Position numbers and translations under genes: made by a program. The notes under the pieces were generated by a model, which saw only the letters and a program-made list of their open reading frames with translations, was not told the DNA's origin and did no database searches. DNA of 32,144 nucleotides from an uncultured Oscillospiraceae bacterium (GTDB taxonomy: Bacteria; Bacillota; Clostridia; Oscillospirales; JAAYXM01), in assembly GCA_934446465.1 (NCBI GenBank), contig CAKSEF010000015.1, forward strand, positions 1-32,144. Direction: 5' to 3'. Shown piece by piece: positions 18,962 through 27,704 of the stretch (positions are counted from its first letter, which is position 1; each line of letters starts with the position of its first letter).

Positions 18962-19921
18962 ATGAAACTCGGTGTTATGCTTCCTGCAAAACGGAATACG
19001 CAATGGGACTTAATGCGCCAGCTCGGTGTTAAGTACGCTATTACAAAGGCTGCGCCCCAGCTCACGGGGCTTAATGACCCGTCCGATTTTGAATCGCTCA
19101 AAAAAGTATGCGACGACTTCCGCGACGCAGGCTTTACACTCTACGGGTTAGAGGGCGATGAGTTCGACATGGACCGAATCAAGCTCGGGCTTGACGGACG
19201 CGATAATGACTTAAAAAAATACTGCCGTATGCTCGAAAACATGGGCAGGCTCGGAATCAAAATGATATGTTATAACTTCATGGGAGGTGTGGGCTGGTAT
19301 CGCACGCGCACCGATCTCCCCGAGCGCGGAGGAGCTCTGACGAGCGGTTTTGACATTTATGATGCGGAGAAGGTTCCGTCAAAGAACACTGCGGAAAAGA
19401 TGTGGGAAAACTACGAATACTTTCTCCGCGCAGTTCTTCCGACAGCCGAAAAGGCAGGCGTTAAAATGTGCCTGCATCCCGACGACCCGCCGATTCCCGA
19501 GCTTATGGGATATTCGCGCATTATCATAAGCGCGGACGCTTACAGGCGCGCGATGTCGCTGTCCGACAGTCCCTCGCACGGAATCACGTTCTGTCAAGCG
19601 TGCTTTAACGTCATGGGCGAAGACGTTTTCTCATTGATTGAGGAATTCGGAGAGAGAATTTTCTTCCTTCACTTCCGTGATACGACGGGAAACCGTGAAC
19701 ACTTCCGCGAGACGTTTCACGACAACGGCCCGACCGACATGGCAAAGCTCATGGAGCTTGCTTCAAAATTTGCGCCGAATTGTATAGTTCGTCCCGACCA
19801 TACCCCCTCAATGGCGGGTGAGAGCAATGAAAGCAACACGGGCTATGCCGTACTCGGCAACATTTTTGCCGTGGGATATATAAAGGGCATTTGCGACGGC
19901 GGAAAAATAAATCTCGAATAA
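18962..19921 (+). CDS. uxuA: Mannonate dehydratase
   Basis: Dehydrates D-mannonate to 2-keto-3-deoxy-D-gluconate; the family needs a divalent metal. 319 residues from ATG 18962, preferred over an in-frame GTG at 18953 because the GGGGTG ribosome site would overlap the GTG. A TIM-barrel protein with UxuA signatures: ICYNFM, the metal/substrate block CLHPDDPPIPELMGYSRI, FFLHFRDT, the HDNGPTDM segment and RPDHTPSM. It is shorter than the E. coli (about 394) and Bacillus (about 359) enzymes, with compact loops. It is last gene of the operon, followed directly by a terminator. The next pathway enzymes (KDG kinase and aldolase) are not in the window. Confidence 0.93.
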   Translation: MKLGVMLPAKRNTQWDLMRQLGVKYAITKAAPQLTGLNDPSDFESLKKVCDDFRDAGFTLYGLEGDEFDMDRIKLGLDGRDNDLKKYCRMLENMGRLGIKMICYNFMGGVGWYRTRTDLPERGGALTSGFDIYDAEKVPSKNTAEKMWENYEYFLRAVLPTAEKAGVKMCLHPDDPPIPELMGYSRIIISADAYRRAMSLSDSPSHGITFCQACFNVMGEDVFSLIEEFGERIFFLHFRDTTGNREHFRETFHDNGPTDMAKLMELASKFAPNCIVRPDHTPSMAGESNESNTGYAVLGNIFAVGYIKGICDGGKINLE

Positions 19922-19926
19922 ATGAT

Positions 19927-19954
19927 AAAAGGCAGACTTTCGTCTGCCTTTTTA
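19927..19954. terminator. Bidirectional intrinsic terminator between uxuA and dapL
   Basis: A stem AAAAGGCAGAC / GTCTGCCTTTT (11 bp with a TTTC loop) is flanked by A and T runs, so it works on both strands for the convergent uxuA and dapL transcripts. Confidence 0.92.
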
Positions 19955-21142
19955 TTACAGTGCAAAAAGTTTTTCTATTCTCTCGGCGGCCTTTTTCGTA
20001 TCCTCGGCATCACCGAATGAGGAGAGCCTTAAATATCCCTCTCCGCAGCTTCCGAAGCCTGCGCCGGGCGTGCCGACTATTTGGGCATTTTCCAGCAGAT
20101 AATCAAACATCTCCCAGCTCCCCGTTCCGTTCGGGCATTTCATCCAGACATACGGGGCGTTTTTTCCTCCGCAGTACCATATACCGCATCTGTCCAGGGC
20201 GTCGGTTATAACCGATGCGTTTTTCTTATACACATTTATGTTCTCCCGAATTTCTTTCTGCCCCGATTCGGTAAACACTGCCGCGGCACCGCGCTGGAGT
20301 ATGTAGGAGACTCCGTTTGTTTTCGTCGTGCGGTTTCTCACCCACATATCGTTAAGGCACATTCCGCATCTCTTGAGCGTTTTCGGTATCACCGTATAAC
20401 CGCACCGTGTTCCCGTAAATCCCGCCGTTTTTGAAAGCGAGGAAATCTCAATCGCGCAGGTACGGCTTCCTTCTATTTCGTATATGCTGTGAGGAACGGT
20501 GTCATCCTCGATAAAAGCCTCATAGGCCGCGTCAAATATTATCACCGAATCATGTTCGTTTGCGTACCCAACCCACGCCTTGAGCTTTTCTTTGTTGTAT
20601 ACCGCACCCGTCGGATTATTGGGAGAGCAGATATATATTATATCGGCCGATATTTTTTCATCGGGGAGCGGAGCAAAACCTTCCTCCGCACTCGACGGAA
20701 GATGCACTATCCTGTGCCCCGCAATTATATTCGCATCGACGTATGCGGGGTATGCCGGCTCTGTTATAAGCACGGTGTTATCCTGCGAAAAAAGGTCGAG
20801 TATATCTCCGAGCTCGTCGCTTGCACCGCTTGAAACAAAAACTTCGTCCTCAGAAAGTGTTACGTTTCTTTTTTCATAATAGCCCTTGACGGCACGGCGG
20901 AAGAAATCTGCCCCGCACTCGGGCATATAACCGCGGAACGTGCTTTTTTTTGCTTGGTCGTCCACCGCCCCGTGCAGTGCCTCTATAACAGTTTTACAAA
21001 GCGGGAGCGTAACATCTCCTATTCCGAGCCTGAGCAGATGCGCAGTCGGATTTTTCTCCGTGTACGCCTTGGTTTTCTGAGCTATATTGTAGAACAGATA
21101 AGAGCTTTTAAGCTCACCGTAGTGCAAATTGAGCTTAGTCAT
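19955..21142 (-). CDS. dapL: LL-diaminopimelate aminotransferase
   Basis: Converts tetrahydrodipicolinate straight to LL-diaminopimelate using glutamate as amino donor, bypassing the succinyl or acetyl steps of lysine and peptidoglycan synthesis. 395 residues. The ATG at 21142 overlaps the last eight bases of dapF, with GGGAGG upstream, so the two are translationally coupled; the longer in-frame extension into dapF is not used. Fold-type I PLP aminotransferase features are visible: RLGIGDVTLPLC, YICSPNNPTG, and the PLP lysine in SSLSKTAGFTGTRCGY. The C-terminal arginine block GYLRLSSFG binds substrate carboxylate. It is the last gene of the long nitrogen operon. Confidence 0.95.
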   Translation of the reverse strand: MTKLNLHYGELKSSYLFYNIAQKTKAYTEKNPTAHLLRLGIGDVTLPLCKTVIEALHGAVDDQAKKSTFRGYMPECGADFFRRAVKGYYEKRNVTLSEDEVFVSSGASDELGDILDLFSQDNTVLITEPAYPAYVDANIIAGHRIVHLPSSAEEGFAPLPDEKISADIIYICSPNNPTGAVYNKEKLKAWVGYANEHDSVIIFDAAYEAFIEDDTVPHSIYEIEGSRTCAIEISSLSKTAGFTGTRCGYTVIPKTLKRCGMCLNDMWVRNRTTKTNGVSYILQRGAAAVFTESGQKEIRENINVYKKNASVITDALDRCGIWYCGGKNAPYVWMKCPNGTGSWEMFDYLLENAQIVGTPGAGFGSCGEGYLRLSSFGDAEDTKKAAERIEKLFAL

Positions 21143-21932
21143 CAGAAACCTCCCCTTCAAAAACGGTTTCCGCAGGCCCCGACATTGTAACACTGCCGTC
21201 ATGGTCTGTTCTCACCGTCAGTTTTCCTCCGTCAAGAAAAACTGTTATATCTTCATTTTCCAAGCACCGCCCCGCTTTTACGGCGGCTGAGACGGACGCA
21301 CACGCACCCGTTCCGCACGCGGCGGTTATTCCGCTCCCGCGCTCCCATACACGCATACGTATCTCATGCTCGGACAAAATTTTTACGAACTCGACGTTCA
21401 CCCCGTCGGGGAAGAACGGATTATGTTCAAGGCCTGCGCCGACAGTTGTAAGCGGTGCGTTTTCCGCATCATCCGTAAATATCACCGCGTGCGGATTTCC
21501 CATATCAACAGGCACGCACGCCACTTCCTTCCCGCAGGCGGAGAGCGTAACCGGTTTTTCGACTCTGCTCTTTCCCATGCCGACGGTTGCATCCGTAACC
21601 TTTCCGTCTTTCACAATTAGCTTAAGCGTCTTTATTCCCGAGAGCGTATCAACGGTTATGTCCTTTTTATCCGTAAACCCTTTGTCATAGACGTATTTGC
21701 CGACACATCTGATGCCGTTTCCGCACATCTTGGCCTCGCTTCCGTCGGCATTGAATATTCTCATTTCAAAATCTGCCTTATCGGACGGAAGAATCCAAAT
21801 CATTCCGTCCGAGCCTATGCCGAACCGACGTTCGGAGAGCTTCCTTGAAAGCTCTTCCGCATTAGCCGGAACTTCCTTTGCGTATACGTAGATATAGTCG
21901 TTCCCGAGGCCGTGCATCTTTGTGAACTTCAT
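21135..21932 (-). CDS. dapF: Diaminopimelate epimerase
   Basis: Interconverts LL- and meso-diaminopimelate, the step after DapL. 265 residues from the ATG at 21932, with GGAGGTG upstream; an in-frame GTG three codons earlier overlaps the ribosome site and is rejected. The two catalytic cysteines sit in MCGNGIRC and TAACGTGACA, and the N-terminal KMHGLGNDYIYV is diagnostic. The gene lies 20 nt after pyrG and overlaps dapL by 8 nt. All functional residues look intact. Confidence 0.96.
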   Translation of the reverse strand: MKFTKMHGLGNDYIYVYAKEVPANAEELSRKLSERRFGIGSDGMIWILPSDKADFEMRIFNADGSEAKMCGNGIRCVGKYVYDKGFTDKKDITVDTLSGIKTLKLIVKDGKVTDATVGMGKSRVEKPVTLSACGKEVACVPVDMGNPHAVIFTDDAENAPLTTVGAGLEHNPFFPDGVNVEFVKILSEHEIRMRVWERGSGITAACGTGACASVSAAVKAGRCLENEDITVFLDGGKLTVRTDHDGSVTMSGPAETVFEGEVSDD

Positions 21933-21952
21933 AATACACACCTCCGTTTATA

Positions 21953-23560
21953 TTACTTATTATATGCTTTTTCAAGCGCGGCTTCTATAAATCCCTCAAA
22001 AAGCGGATGAGCTCTGTTCGGGCGCGACTTAAATTCGGGGTGATACTGAACTCCGACGTAGAACGGCCTGTCGCTCAGCTCGACCGTTTCCACAAGACGT
22101 CCGTCAGGCGAAAGCCCCGAAAGCGTAAGCCCTGCCTGTGTGAGCTTTTCCCGGTAATCATTGTTGAATTCATAGCGGTGGCGGTGGCGCTCGGAAATTT
22201 CATTGGCTCCGTAACACCTCTTCATTGTCGTTCCGTCGGAGATGACGCACGGGTATGCGCCGAGGCGGAGGGTCCCGCCCTTATCTATATCGTCGCTCTG
22301 CCCCGGCATAAAGTCGATAACCTTATTTTTGCAAAGCTCGTCGAACTCTCCCGAGTGTGCGTCCGCGATGCCTGCGACATTCCGCGCAAATTCTATCACG
22401 GCAATCTGCATACCGAGGCATATTCCGAAATACGGAAGCATATTTTCGCGTGCGTATTTTGCCGTGAGAAGCATCCCGTCTATCCCGCGGCTGCCGAAAC
22501 CGCCGGGGACGATTACGCCGTCAAGGTTTTTTAACTGTTCTTTATAGTTTGATTCCGTGATATTTTCCGAATCAATCCAGTGTATTCTTATGTGCGTATT
22601 GAGCGCATATCCCGCATGCCGCATAGCTTCCGCGACGGAAAGATATGCGTCGTGGAGCTGTACGTATTTTCCGACAAGTCCGATATGAACTTCCTTCTCG
22701 CGCGATTTTATGCGTCCGACCATTTCCGTCCACCCGCGCAGGTCAGGTGCAGGCGCATCGATTCCGAGTTCACGGCAGACGACCGATGAGAAATTTGCCT
22801 TTTCGAGCATAAGCGGGGCCTCGTAGAGATACGGAAGCGTTATGTTCTCAATTACACAGTCGGGTTTTACATTGCAGAAAAGCGAAATCTTCCTGAAAAT
22901 CGACTCCTCAAGCGGTTCATCACAGCGAAGAACGATTATGTTCGGGTTAATGCCCATGCCCCGGAGCTCTTTGACCGAGTGCTGAGTCGGCTTTGACTTA
23001 TGCTCGTCCGAACCGCTGAGGAACGGCACAAGCGTAACGTGAATAAACAGACTGTTTTCCCTTCCTACCTCAAGAGAAATCTGTCTGACTGCCTCAAGAA
23101 ACGGCTGCGATTCGATATCGCCTATCGTTCCGCCTATTTCGGTTATTACGACATCCGCATCGGTCTGCTTGCCGACGCGGTATACGAAATCCTTGATTTC
23201 GTTCGTTATATGCGGAATTACCTGAACGGTCGAGCCGAGATACTCGCCGCGGCGCTCCTTGTTGAGAACATTCCAATAGACCTTTCCCGTTGTGAGGTTT
23301 GAATATCTGTTCAGGTCTTCGTCGATAAAACGCTCGTAATGCCCGAGGTCGAGGTCGGTTTCTGCCCCGTCCTCCGTAACGTATACCTCGCCGTGCTGAT
23401 ACGGACTCATTGTTCCCGGGTCAACGTTTATGTACGGGTCGAGCTTCTGCGCCGCTACCTTGATTCCGCGCGCCTTAAGGAGACGTCCGAGCGATGCTGC
23501 CGTTATACCTTTGCCGAGTCCCGAAACCACTCCGCCTGTTACGAATATATATTTTGTCAT
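21953..23560 (-). CDS. pyrG: CTP synthase (glutamine hydrolysing)
   Basis: Makes CTP from UTP, ATP and glutamine. The start at ATG 23560 gives MTKYIFVTGGVVSGLGKG, the universal N-terminus, and 535 residues, the normal length. An in-frame ATG at 23581 that overlaps the previous stop as ATGA is possible but adds seven residues atypical for the family. The N-terminal amidoligase domain runs to about 265; the C-terminal class I glutaminase domain has the nucleophile in GICLGMQ and the His/Glu pair in QYHPEFKSRP. It follows the ANTAR gene directly, which ties a glutamine consumer to the glutamine synthesis operon. No GGGC-type pyrG attenuator is visible. Confidence 0.97.
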   Translation of the reverse strand: MTKYIFVTGGVVSGLGKGITAASLGRLLKARGIKVAAQKLDPYINVDPGTMSPYQHGEVYVTEDGAETDLDLGHYERFIDEDLNRYSNLTTGKVYWNVLNKERRGEYLGSTVQVIPHITNEIKDFVYRVGKQTDADVVITEIGGTIGDIESQPFLEAVRQISLEVGRENSLFIHVTLVPFLSGSDEHKSKPTQHSVKELRGMGINPNIIVLRCDEPLEESIFRKISLFCNVKPDCVIENITLPYLYEAPLMLEKANFSSVVCRELGIDAPAPDLRGWTEMVGRIKSREKEVHIGLVGKYVQLHDAYLSVAEAMRHAGYALNTHIRIHWIDSENITESNYKEQLKNLDGVIVPGGFGSRGIDGMLLTAKYARENMLPYFGICLGMQIAVIEFARNVAGIADAHSGEFDELCKNKVIDFMPGQSDDIDKGGTLRLGAYPCVISDGTTMKRCYGANEISERHRHRYEFNNDYREKLTQAGLTLSGLSPDGRLVETVELSDRPFYVGVQYHPEFKSRPNRAHPLFEGFIEAALEKAYNK

Positions 23561-23577
23561 CTTTTGTCCACTCTCCG

Positions 23578-24162
23578 TCATTTGTATGTTGAGATTATGT
23601 TTTCGGCAACCGCGCGCCGTGTTACGCACCTGTCCATCGCCTGCTTTTCAATGTAGCGGTGCGCCTCCGTTTCCGACATCTTAAGCTGGTCTATAAGCAG
23701 CCATTTTGCGCGGTTTACTATTCTTATTTCTTCCATTTTTTCCTCAATGGACGCAGTTTTCTGCTCCATGCGCCGCAGACGTTCGCGCGTTCCGCATAAA
23801 AGCGTCAGCGACTGTGTTATCATCTGCACCGTCGTAGGTTTTGAAAGCGCAAGCACGCCGTGAGCCGTTACCTGCGCGCTTATGTCGGGGTAATGCTCCG
23901 CTTTTATGAGAAGCAATACGCCCGTTCCGCCGTTTCGGCACACGTCAAGCGCAAGCCTCGTTCCGAAATCGTCGGGTAGGGGGGAGTTTATAACGACTAT
24001 ATCAAACTCCTCCTCAAGAAGCCTTCTCCGTGCGCCCGATACGTCGTGTGCAACGGATACCGGCCTGAATTTATCATCGGGAAGCAGTGCGGTAAGGGAA
24101 GAATTGAATTTTTGAGACGACGAAACGAGGAGCACACTGTAACAAAGCTCCGTAAAGTCCAT
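23578..24162 (-). CDS. ANTAR-domain RNA-binding antiterminator with degenerate receiver
   Basis: 194 residues. Residues about 8-125 form a response-regulator receiver fold, but the phosphoacceptor position reads N59 (VVINSPLPDDFG), and the N-terminal acidic pair is replaced by serines (LLVSSSQ); K108 is kept. A coiled linker (about 126-145) leads to the ANTAR domain (about 140-193, VNRAKWLLIDQLKMSETEAH then HRYIEKQAM). ANTAR domains bind paired hexaloop hairpins in nascent RNA and prevent intrinsic termination. Without the aspartate this protein is unlikely to be switched by phosphorylation, so a ligand or a protein partner such as glutamine synthetase is more likely. It is encoded 32 nt after glnA, in an operon that itself begins with a terminator, which makes it the natural candidate autoregulator. 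Start supported by GGAGGGGAG. Confidence 0.9.
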   Translation of the reverse strand: MDFTELCYSVLLVSSSQKFNSSLTALLPDDKFRPVSVAHDVSGARRRLLEEEFDIVVINSPLPDDFGTRLALDVCRNGGTGVLLLIKAEHYPDISAQVTAHGVLALSKPTTVQMITQSLTLLCGTRERLRRMEQKTASIEEKMEEIRIVNRAKWLLIDQLKMSETEAHRYIEKQAMDRCVTRRAVAENIISTYK

Positions 24163-24194
24163 ATTCTCCCCTCCCCGTATTTTATTATTTTAAA

Positions 24195-25403
24195 CTACTT
24201 CGTATAATTCTCTATAATTGAGCACGGCAGATTATCGCGTATGAACGCGCTCTCCCGCGCAGCCGTTTTCGCCTTCGCGAGGTTTTCCGGAAGCGACTTA
24301 TACTCCGCCGTTATCTTGTGCGAGGCTGTATACAGGTTTATATCCGCGGCGGGCGGAAGCTGTTCGTCATTCGTTATTCCCGCAAGCCCTGCCCGTATAA
24401 TCAGCGCGAACGCAAGATACGGATTGCACAGCGGGTCCGGTGAGCGAAGCTCCGCACGCCTGTATTCTCCCTCCGCGGCGGGAATCCTTATGAGCTGTGA
24501 ACGGTTTTCGCTCGACCACGAGATATATCTCGGCGCCTTGTTGCTTCCGAATCTCTTGTACGAGTCCTCCGTTGTGTTCAAAAACACTGTCATTTCCGAA
24601 ATATGCGAAAGTATTCCCGCAATTATTTTCGGCATTATATCCGTTCCGTCATCGCTTTTTGCGGAAATATTTATGTGCATTCCGTTGCCTGCCTGACTCT
24701 CAAGCGGTTTCGGCGAGAAATCCGCACACAGTCCGTTCCTCGCAGAAATCATATTGACTACCGCTCGGAACGTAACGGCATTATCTGCCGCGCTCATCGG
24801 GTCGGAATATCTGAAGTCAATCTCGTTCTGACCGCAGCCCTCTTCATGATGCGAGCTTTCGGGCTTAATCCCCATCTGCTCGAGCGTAAGGCATATTTCA
24901 CGCCTTACGTTTTCTCCCTTGTCCTCGGGCGCGATGTCCATATATCCCGCATTGTCATAGGGAATCTTTGTCGCCTCGCCGTTTTCATTACATTTGAAAA
25001 GGTAAAACTCCATTTCTGAGCCGAACGCAAAATTCACACCCGCCAGACGCGCGTCCTCGCACGCATTCTTAAGAATTGTGCGCGTGTCCGCCTCAAAAGC
25101 TTCTCCGCTCGGGTAACTCAAATTGCAGAACATACGAACCACCTTGCCATGCTCCGGTCTCCACGGAAGCACGGAAATCGTTGACGGGTCGGGATGAAGG
25201 AGCAGATCGGAATGTACCTCCCCGCCAAACCCCGCAACAGCCGATGCGTCAATCGCAATTCCGTATTCAAACGCGCGCGGAAGTTCCTCTGGCATTATTG
25301 AAATGTTCTTCTGCTTGCCGTATATATCGCAGAACGCCATTCTTATAAACTTTACGCCCTCTTCCTTTACGTATTGCATGACCTCGTCTTTTGAATACCT
25401 CAT
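24195..25403 (-). CDS. glnA: Glutamine synthetase, short clostridial GSI-like form
   Basis: Makes glutamine from glutamate, ammonium and ATP. 402 residues, about 40 fewer than standard GSI-alpha. The beta-grasp domain holds D52 (equivalent of the ammonium-binding aspartate). The catalytic domain has metal ligands in FGSEMEFYLF (E130, E132), SSHHEEGCGQNEIDF, GNGMHINIS (H243), NRSQLIRIPAA (R301) and RAELRSPDP. Two oddities: the flexible-loop position that is glutamate in classical GSI (YEAP) reads NKAP with K289, and the C-terminal helical segment that links the two hexamer rings is missing. By recollection this short form recurs in Clostridia as the main enzyme, so activity is likely. It lies between the glutamate synthase subunits and the ANTAR gene. 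Confidence 0.9.
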   Translation of the reverse strand: MRYSKDEVMQYVKEEGVKFIRMAFCDIYGKQKNISIMPEELPRAFEYGIAIDASAVAGFGGEVHSDLLLHPDPSTISVLPWRPEHGKVVRMFCNLSYPSGEAFEADTRTILKNACEDARLAGVNFAFGSEMEFYLFKCNENGEATKIPYDNAGYMDIAPEDKGENVRREICLTLEQMGIKPESSHHEEGCGQNEIDFRYSDPMSAADNAVTFRAVVNMISARNGLCADFSPKPLESQAGNGMHINISAKSDDGTDIMPKIIAGILSHISEMTVFLNTTEDSYKRFGSNKAPRYISWSSENRSQLIRIPAAEGEYRRAELRSPDPLCNPYLAFALIIRAGLAGITNDEQLPPAADINLYTASHKITAEYKSLPENLAKAKTAARESAFIRDNLPCSIIENYTK

Positions 25404-25420
25404 TTATCCTTCCCGCCTTT

Positions 25421-26143
25421 CTAATTTGCGACATACATCTGCTTGTACGGATTCTTGCTGTCAGGTGTTATCAGCGTATACGAATCCGAAAGCATCTTTT
25501 TTGCGTCATACCCGAACAGACCGCAGAACCTCACGATATATGGCTTAATCTCCTCCATGACGTCATCGTCCGCTTCTCTTACCGTTGTCTGGCTCGGGAA
25601 TATCAAGCCCGAAGTGTCCCCGCGGATAACCATTTTCCCGCCGTGCATTCCCGTACACGGAAAATTCCCTACTGTCGGCTTTCTGTCTGTTTTAAGTCCT
25701 AAAACCAATATAATCCCGCCTGCCTGATACTCGCCGAGGAAGCTCCCCGCACGCCCGCCGATTACCATTACCGGCTTTTTTGCTTTGTACTCTTTCATAT
25801 GAACGCCTGCGCGGTATCCCGCATTGTCCCTTATGTATATCTCGCCCCCGCGCATTGCGTATCCTGCGGCATCTCCCGCACTTCCGAAAACCACTATTCT
25901 GCCCTCGTTCATCGTATCGCCCACCGCATCCTGTGCGTTGCCGTTTACCGTTATATTTGCTCCGCTTAGGTGCGCGCCGAGGGCATTTCCCGGAACTCCG
26001 TCAATTTCAATGGTCTTTCCGCCCATTCCCGAGGCTATAAAGCGCTGGCCGAGACAGCCCGTTATTCTGCACGTTTTCCCTGCTCCGCGGATTTTCTCGT
26101 TCAGCTCGGAAAAGTTTAATCCGTCCGCATTTATTGATATCAT
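25421..26143 (-). CDS. Glutamate synthase GXGXG-domain subunit
   Basis: 240 residues forming a right-handed beta-helix with repeated G-x-x-G-x-x-x-G turns (VPGNALGAHLSG, AQDAVGDTMNEG, SAGDAAGYAMRG, RAGSFLGEYQAG). This is the C-terminal domain of bacterial GltB made as a separate protein, as in archaeal-type glutamate synthases. It supplies the structural helix that positions the glutaminase and synthase domains. A C-terminal tail of about 60 residues ends in KNPYKQMYVAN. The ribosome site AAAGGTG precedes ATG 26143. The FwdC/FmdC subunits share the fold, but the neighbours settle the role. Confidence 0.9.
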   Translation of the reverse strand: MISINADGLNFSELNEKIRGAGKTCRITGCLGQRFIASGMGGKTIEIDGVPGNALGAHLSGANITVNGNAQDAVGDTMNEGRIVVFGSAGDAAGYAMRGGEIYIRDNAGYRAGVHMKEYKAKKPVMVIGGRAGSFLGEYQAGGIILVLGLKTDRKPTVGNFPCTGMHGGKMVIRGDTSGLIFPSQTTVREADDDVMEEIKPYIVRFCGLFGYDAKKMLSDSYTLITPDSKNPYKQMYVAN

Positions 26144-26198
26144 ATTATATCACACCTTTCCTCTGTTTTCTATCAGTTTTTAATATGATACACGCATT

Positions 26199-27704
26199 TT
26201 ATTCGCCCGCGTGTGCAATTCCGAGTATTTCCAGCTCTTTTTCGGTCATTCCCACCCCGCGGAGCATCAGCCTGTTCCCGCGCAGTGCTTCTATTGAGTT
26301 AATTCCCATACCGCCCATGAGCTCCTTTATCTCATGTCTCCATGCAGTCATAAGATTTACAAGTCTCTCTGCGCCGTCCTTCGGATTAAGGCGCTTTACG
26401 AGCTCGGGGCGCTGTGTCGCAATGCCCCAGCTGCATTTTCCGCTTTGGCAGGTACGGCAGAGATGACACCCCAGAGCAAGCAGAGCCGCCGTCGCGACAT
26501 AGCACGCGTCCGCGCCGAGAGCTATCGCCTTGACAACATCGGCAGACGAGCGTATGCTTCCGCCCGCAACGAGCGATACGTTGTTTCGTATCCCCTCCTC
26601 GCGCAGACGGCTGTCAACCGCTGCAAGCGCAAGCTCTATCGGTATTCCTACATTGTCCCGTATCCTTGTCGGCGCGGCGCCCGTGCCGCCGCGGAAGCCG
26701 TCTATTGCAATTATGTCCGCTCCGCTCCGCGCAACTCCGCTCGCTATCGCCGCAATATTGTGTACGGCGGCAACCTTTACGATAATCGGTTTTCTGTATT
26801 GCGTTGCTTCCTTGAGCGAGTACACGAGCTGTCTTAAGTCTTCTATTGAATATATGTCGTGGTGCGGTGCGGGAGAAATGGCGTCCGAGCCTTCGGGAAC
26901 CATACGCGTTTTTGAAACGTCGCCCACAATTTTTGCGCCCGGCAGATGTCCGCCGATACCCGGCTTTGCACCCTGCCCCATTTTAATCTCTATCGCCGCG
27001 CCTGCGTTTAAATATTCTTCATGCACGCCGAACCGTCCGGAGGCTACCTGCACTATCGTATTTTCGCCGTAAACGTAGAAATCCTCATGCAGTCCGCCCT
27101 CGCCCGTGTTATAGAGTATTCCGAGCTCGCGCGATGCGCGCGCAAGACTCTCGTGCGCGTTGTAGCTTATCGAACCGTAGCTCATGGCGGAGAACATTAC
27201 GGGCATCGAAAGCTCAATCTGAGGCGGGAGGCGCGTCTCTATTCTTCCGTCTGCGTCTCTTTTTATCTCCGACGGCTTCCGCCCGAGGAATACCCGCGTC
27301 TCCATAGGCTCGCGAAGCGGGTCGATGGACGGGTTTGTAACCTGCGACGCATTTATCAGAATCCTGTCCCAATAGACGGGCACGGGATTCGGATTCCCCA
27401 TTGACGAGAGCAGAACTCCGCCGCTATCCGCCTGTTTGTATATTTCCTTAATCGTGCTTCCCGTCCAGTTTGCGTTTTCTCGAAATGTGCAGTCGTTTTT
27501 CACTATCTTTAATGCGTGGGTCGGGCAGAACGATACGCATCTCTGGCAGTCTACGCATTTTGCCTCGTCGCTCACCATTACGCCTGCGCCTTCATCGAAA
27601 AAGTGCACCCCGTTTGTGCATTGATACTCGCACACACGGCAGTTTGTGCATCTCTTTTCGTTTCTTATAACTTCAAATTCAGGGAATATGTATGACACCG
27701 ACAT
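26199..27704 (-). CDS. gltB: Glutamate synthase core subunit with ferredoxin-like N-terminus
   Basis: The FMN-dependent synthase that adds ammonia to 2-oxoglutarate. 501 residues. The N-terminus has two 4Fe-4S motifs (C19-C22-C25-C29 and C50-C53-C56-C60). A TIM-barrel FMN domain follows, with SAMSYGSIS, EGGLHEDF, IKMGQGAKPGIGGHLPG and DGFRGGTGAAPT. The C-terminal cluster CHLCRTCQSGKC is the usual 3Fe-4S ligand set. This is the archaeal-type split form; no GltD-like NADPH subunit is nearby, so reduced ferredoxin is the probable electron source. Its ATG shares one base with the stop of the glutaminase gene (TGATG), so the two are coupled. Confidence 0.93.
   Translation of the reverse strand: MSVSYIFPEFEVIRNEKRCTNCRVCEYQCTNGVHFFDEGAGVMVSDEAKCVDCQRCVSFCPTHALKIVKNDCTFRENANWTGSTIKEIYKQADSGGVLLSSMGNPNPVPVYWDRILINASQVTNPSIDPLREPMETRVFLGRKPSEIKRDADGRIETRLPPQIELSMPVMFSAMSYGSISYNAHESLARASRELGILYNTGEGGLHEDFYVYGENTIVQVASGRFGVHEEYLNAGAAIEIKMGQGAKPGIGGHLPGAKIVGDVSKTRMVPEGSDAISPAPHHDIYSIEDLRQLVYSLKEATQYRKPIIVKVAAVHNIAAIASGVARSGADIIAIDGFRGGTGAAPTRIRDNVGIPIELALAAVDSRLREEGIRNNVSLVAGGSIRSSADVVKAIALGADACYVATAALLALGCHLCRTCQSGKCSWGIATQRPELVKRLNPKDGAERLVNLMTAWRHEIKELMGGMGINSIEALRGNRLMLRGVGMTEKELEILGIAHAGE

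Noticed and set aside
22170..22200. GGCGGTGGCGGTGG-like short tandem repeat
   Set aside because: It lies in the pyrG coding sequence and encodes the conserved HRHRYEF-type segment, so it is not a separate element.
23560..23581. pyrG starting at the ATG that overlaps the ANTAR stop (ATGA)
   Set aside because: CTP synthases start at MTKYIFVTGG; the extra seven residues would be atypical, though coupling makes this start possible.
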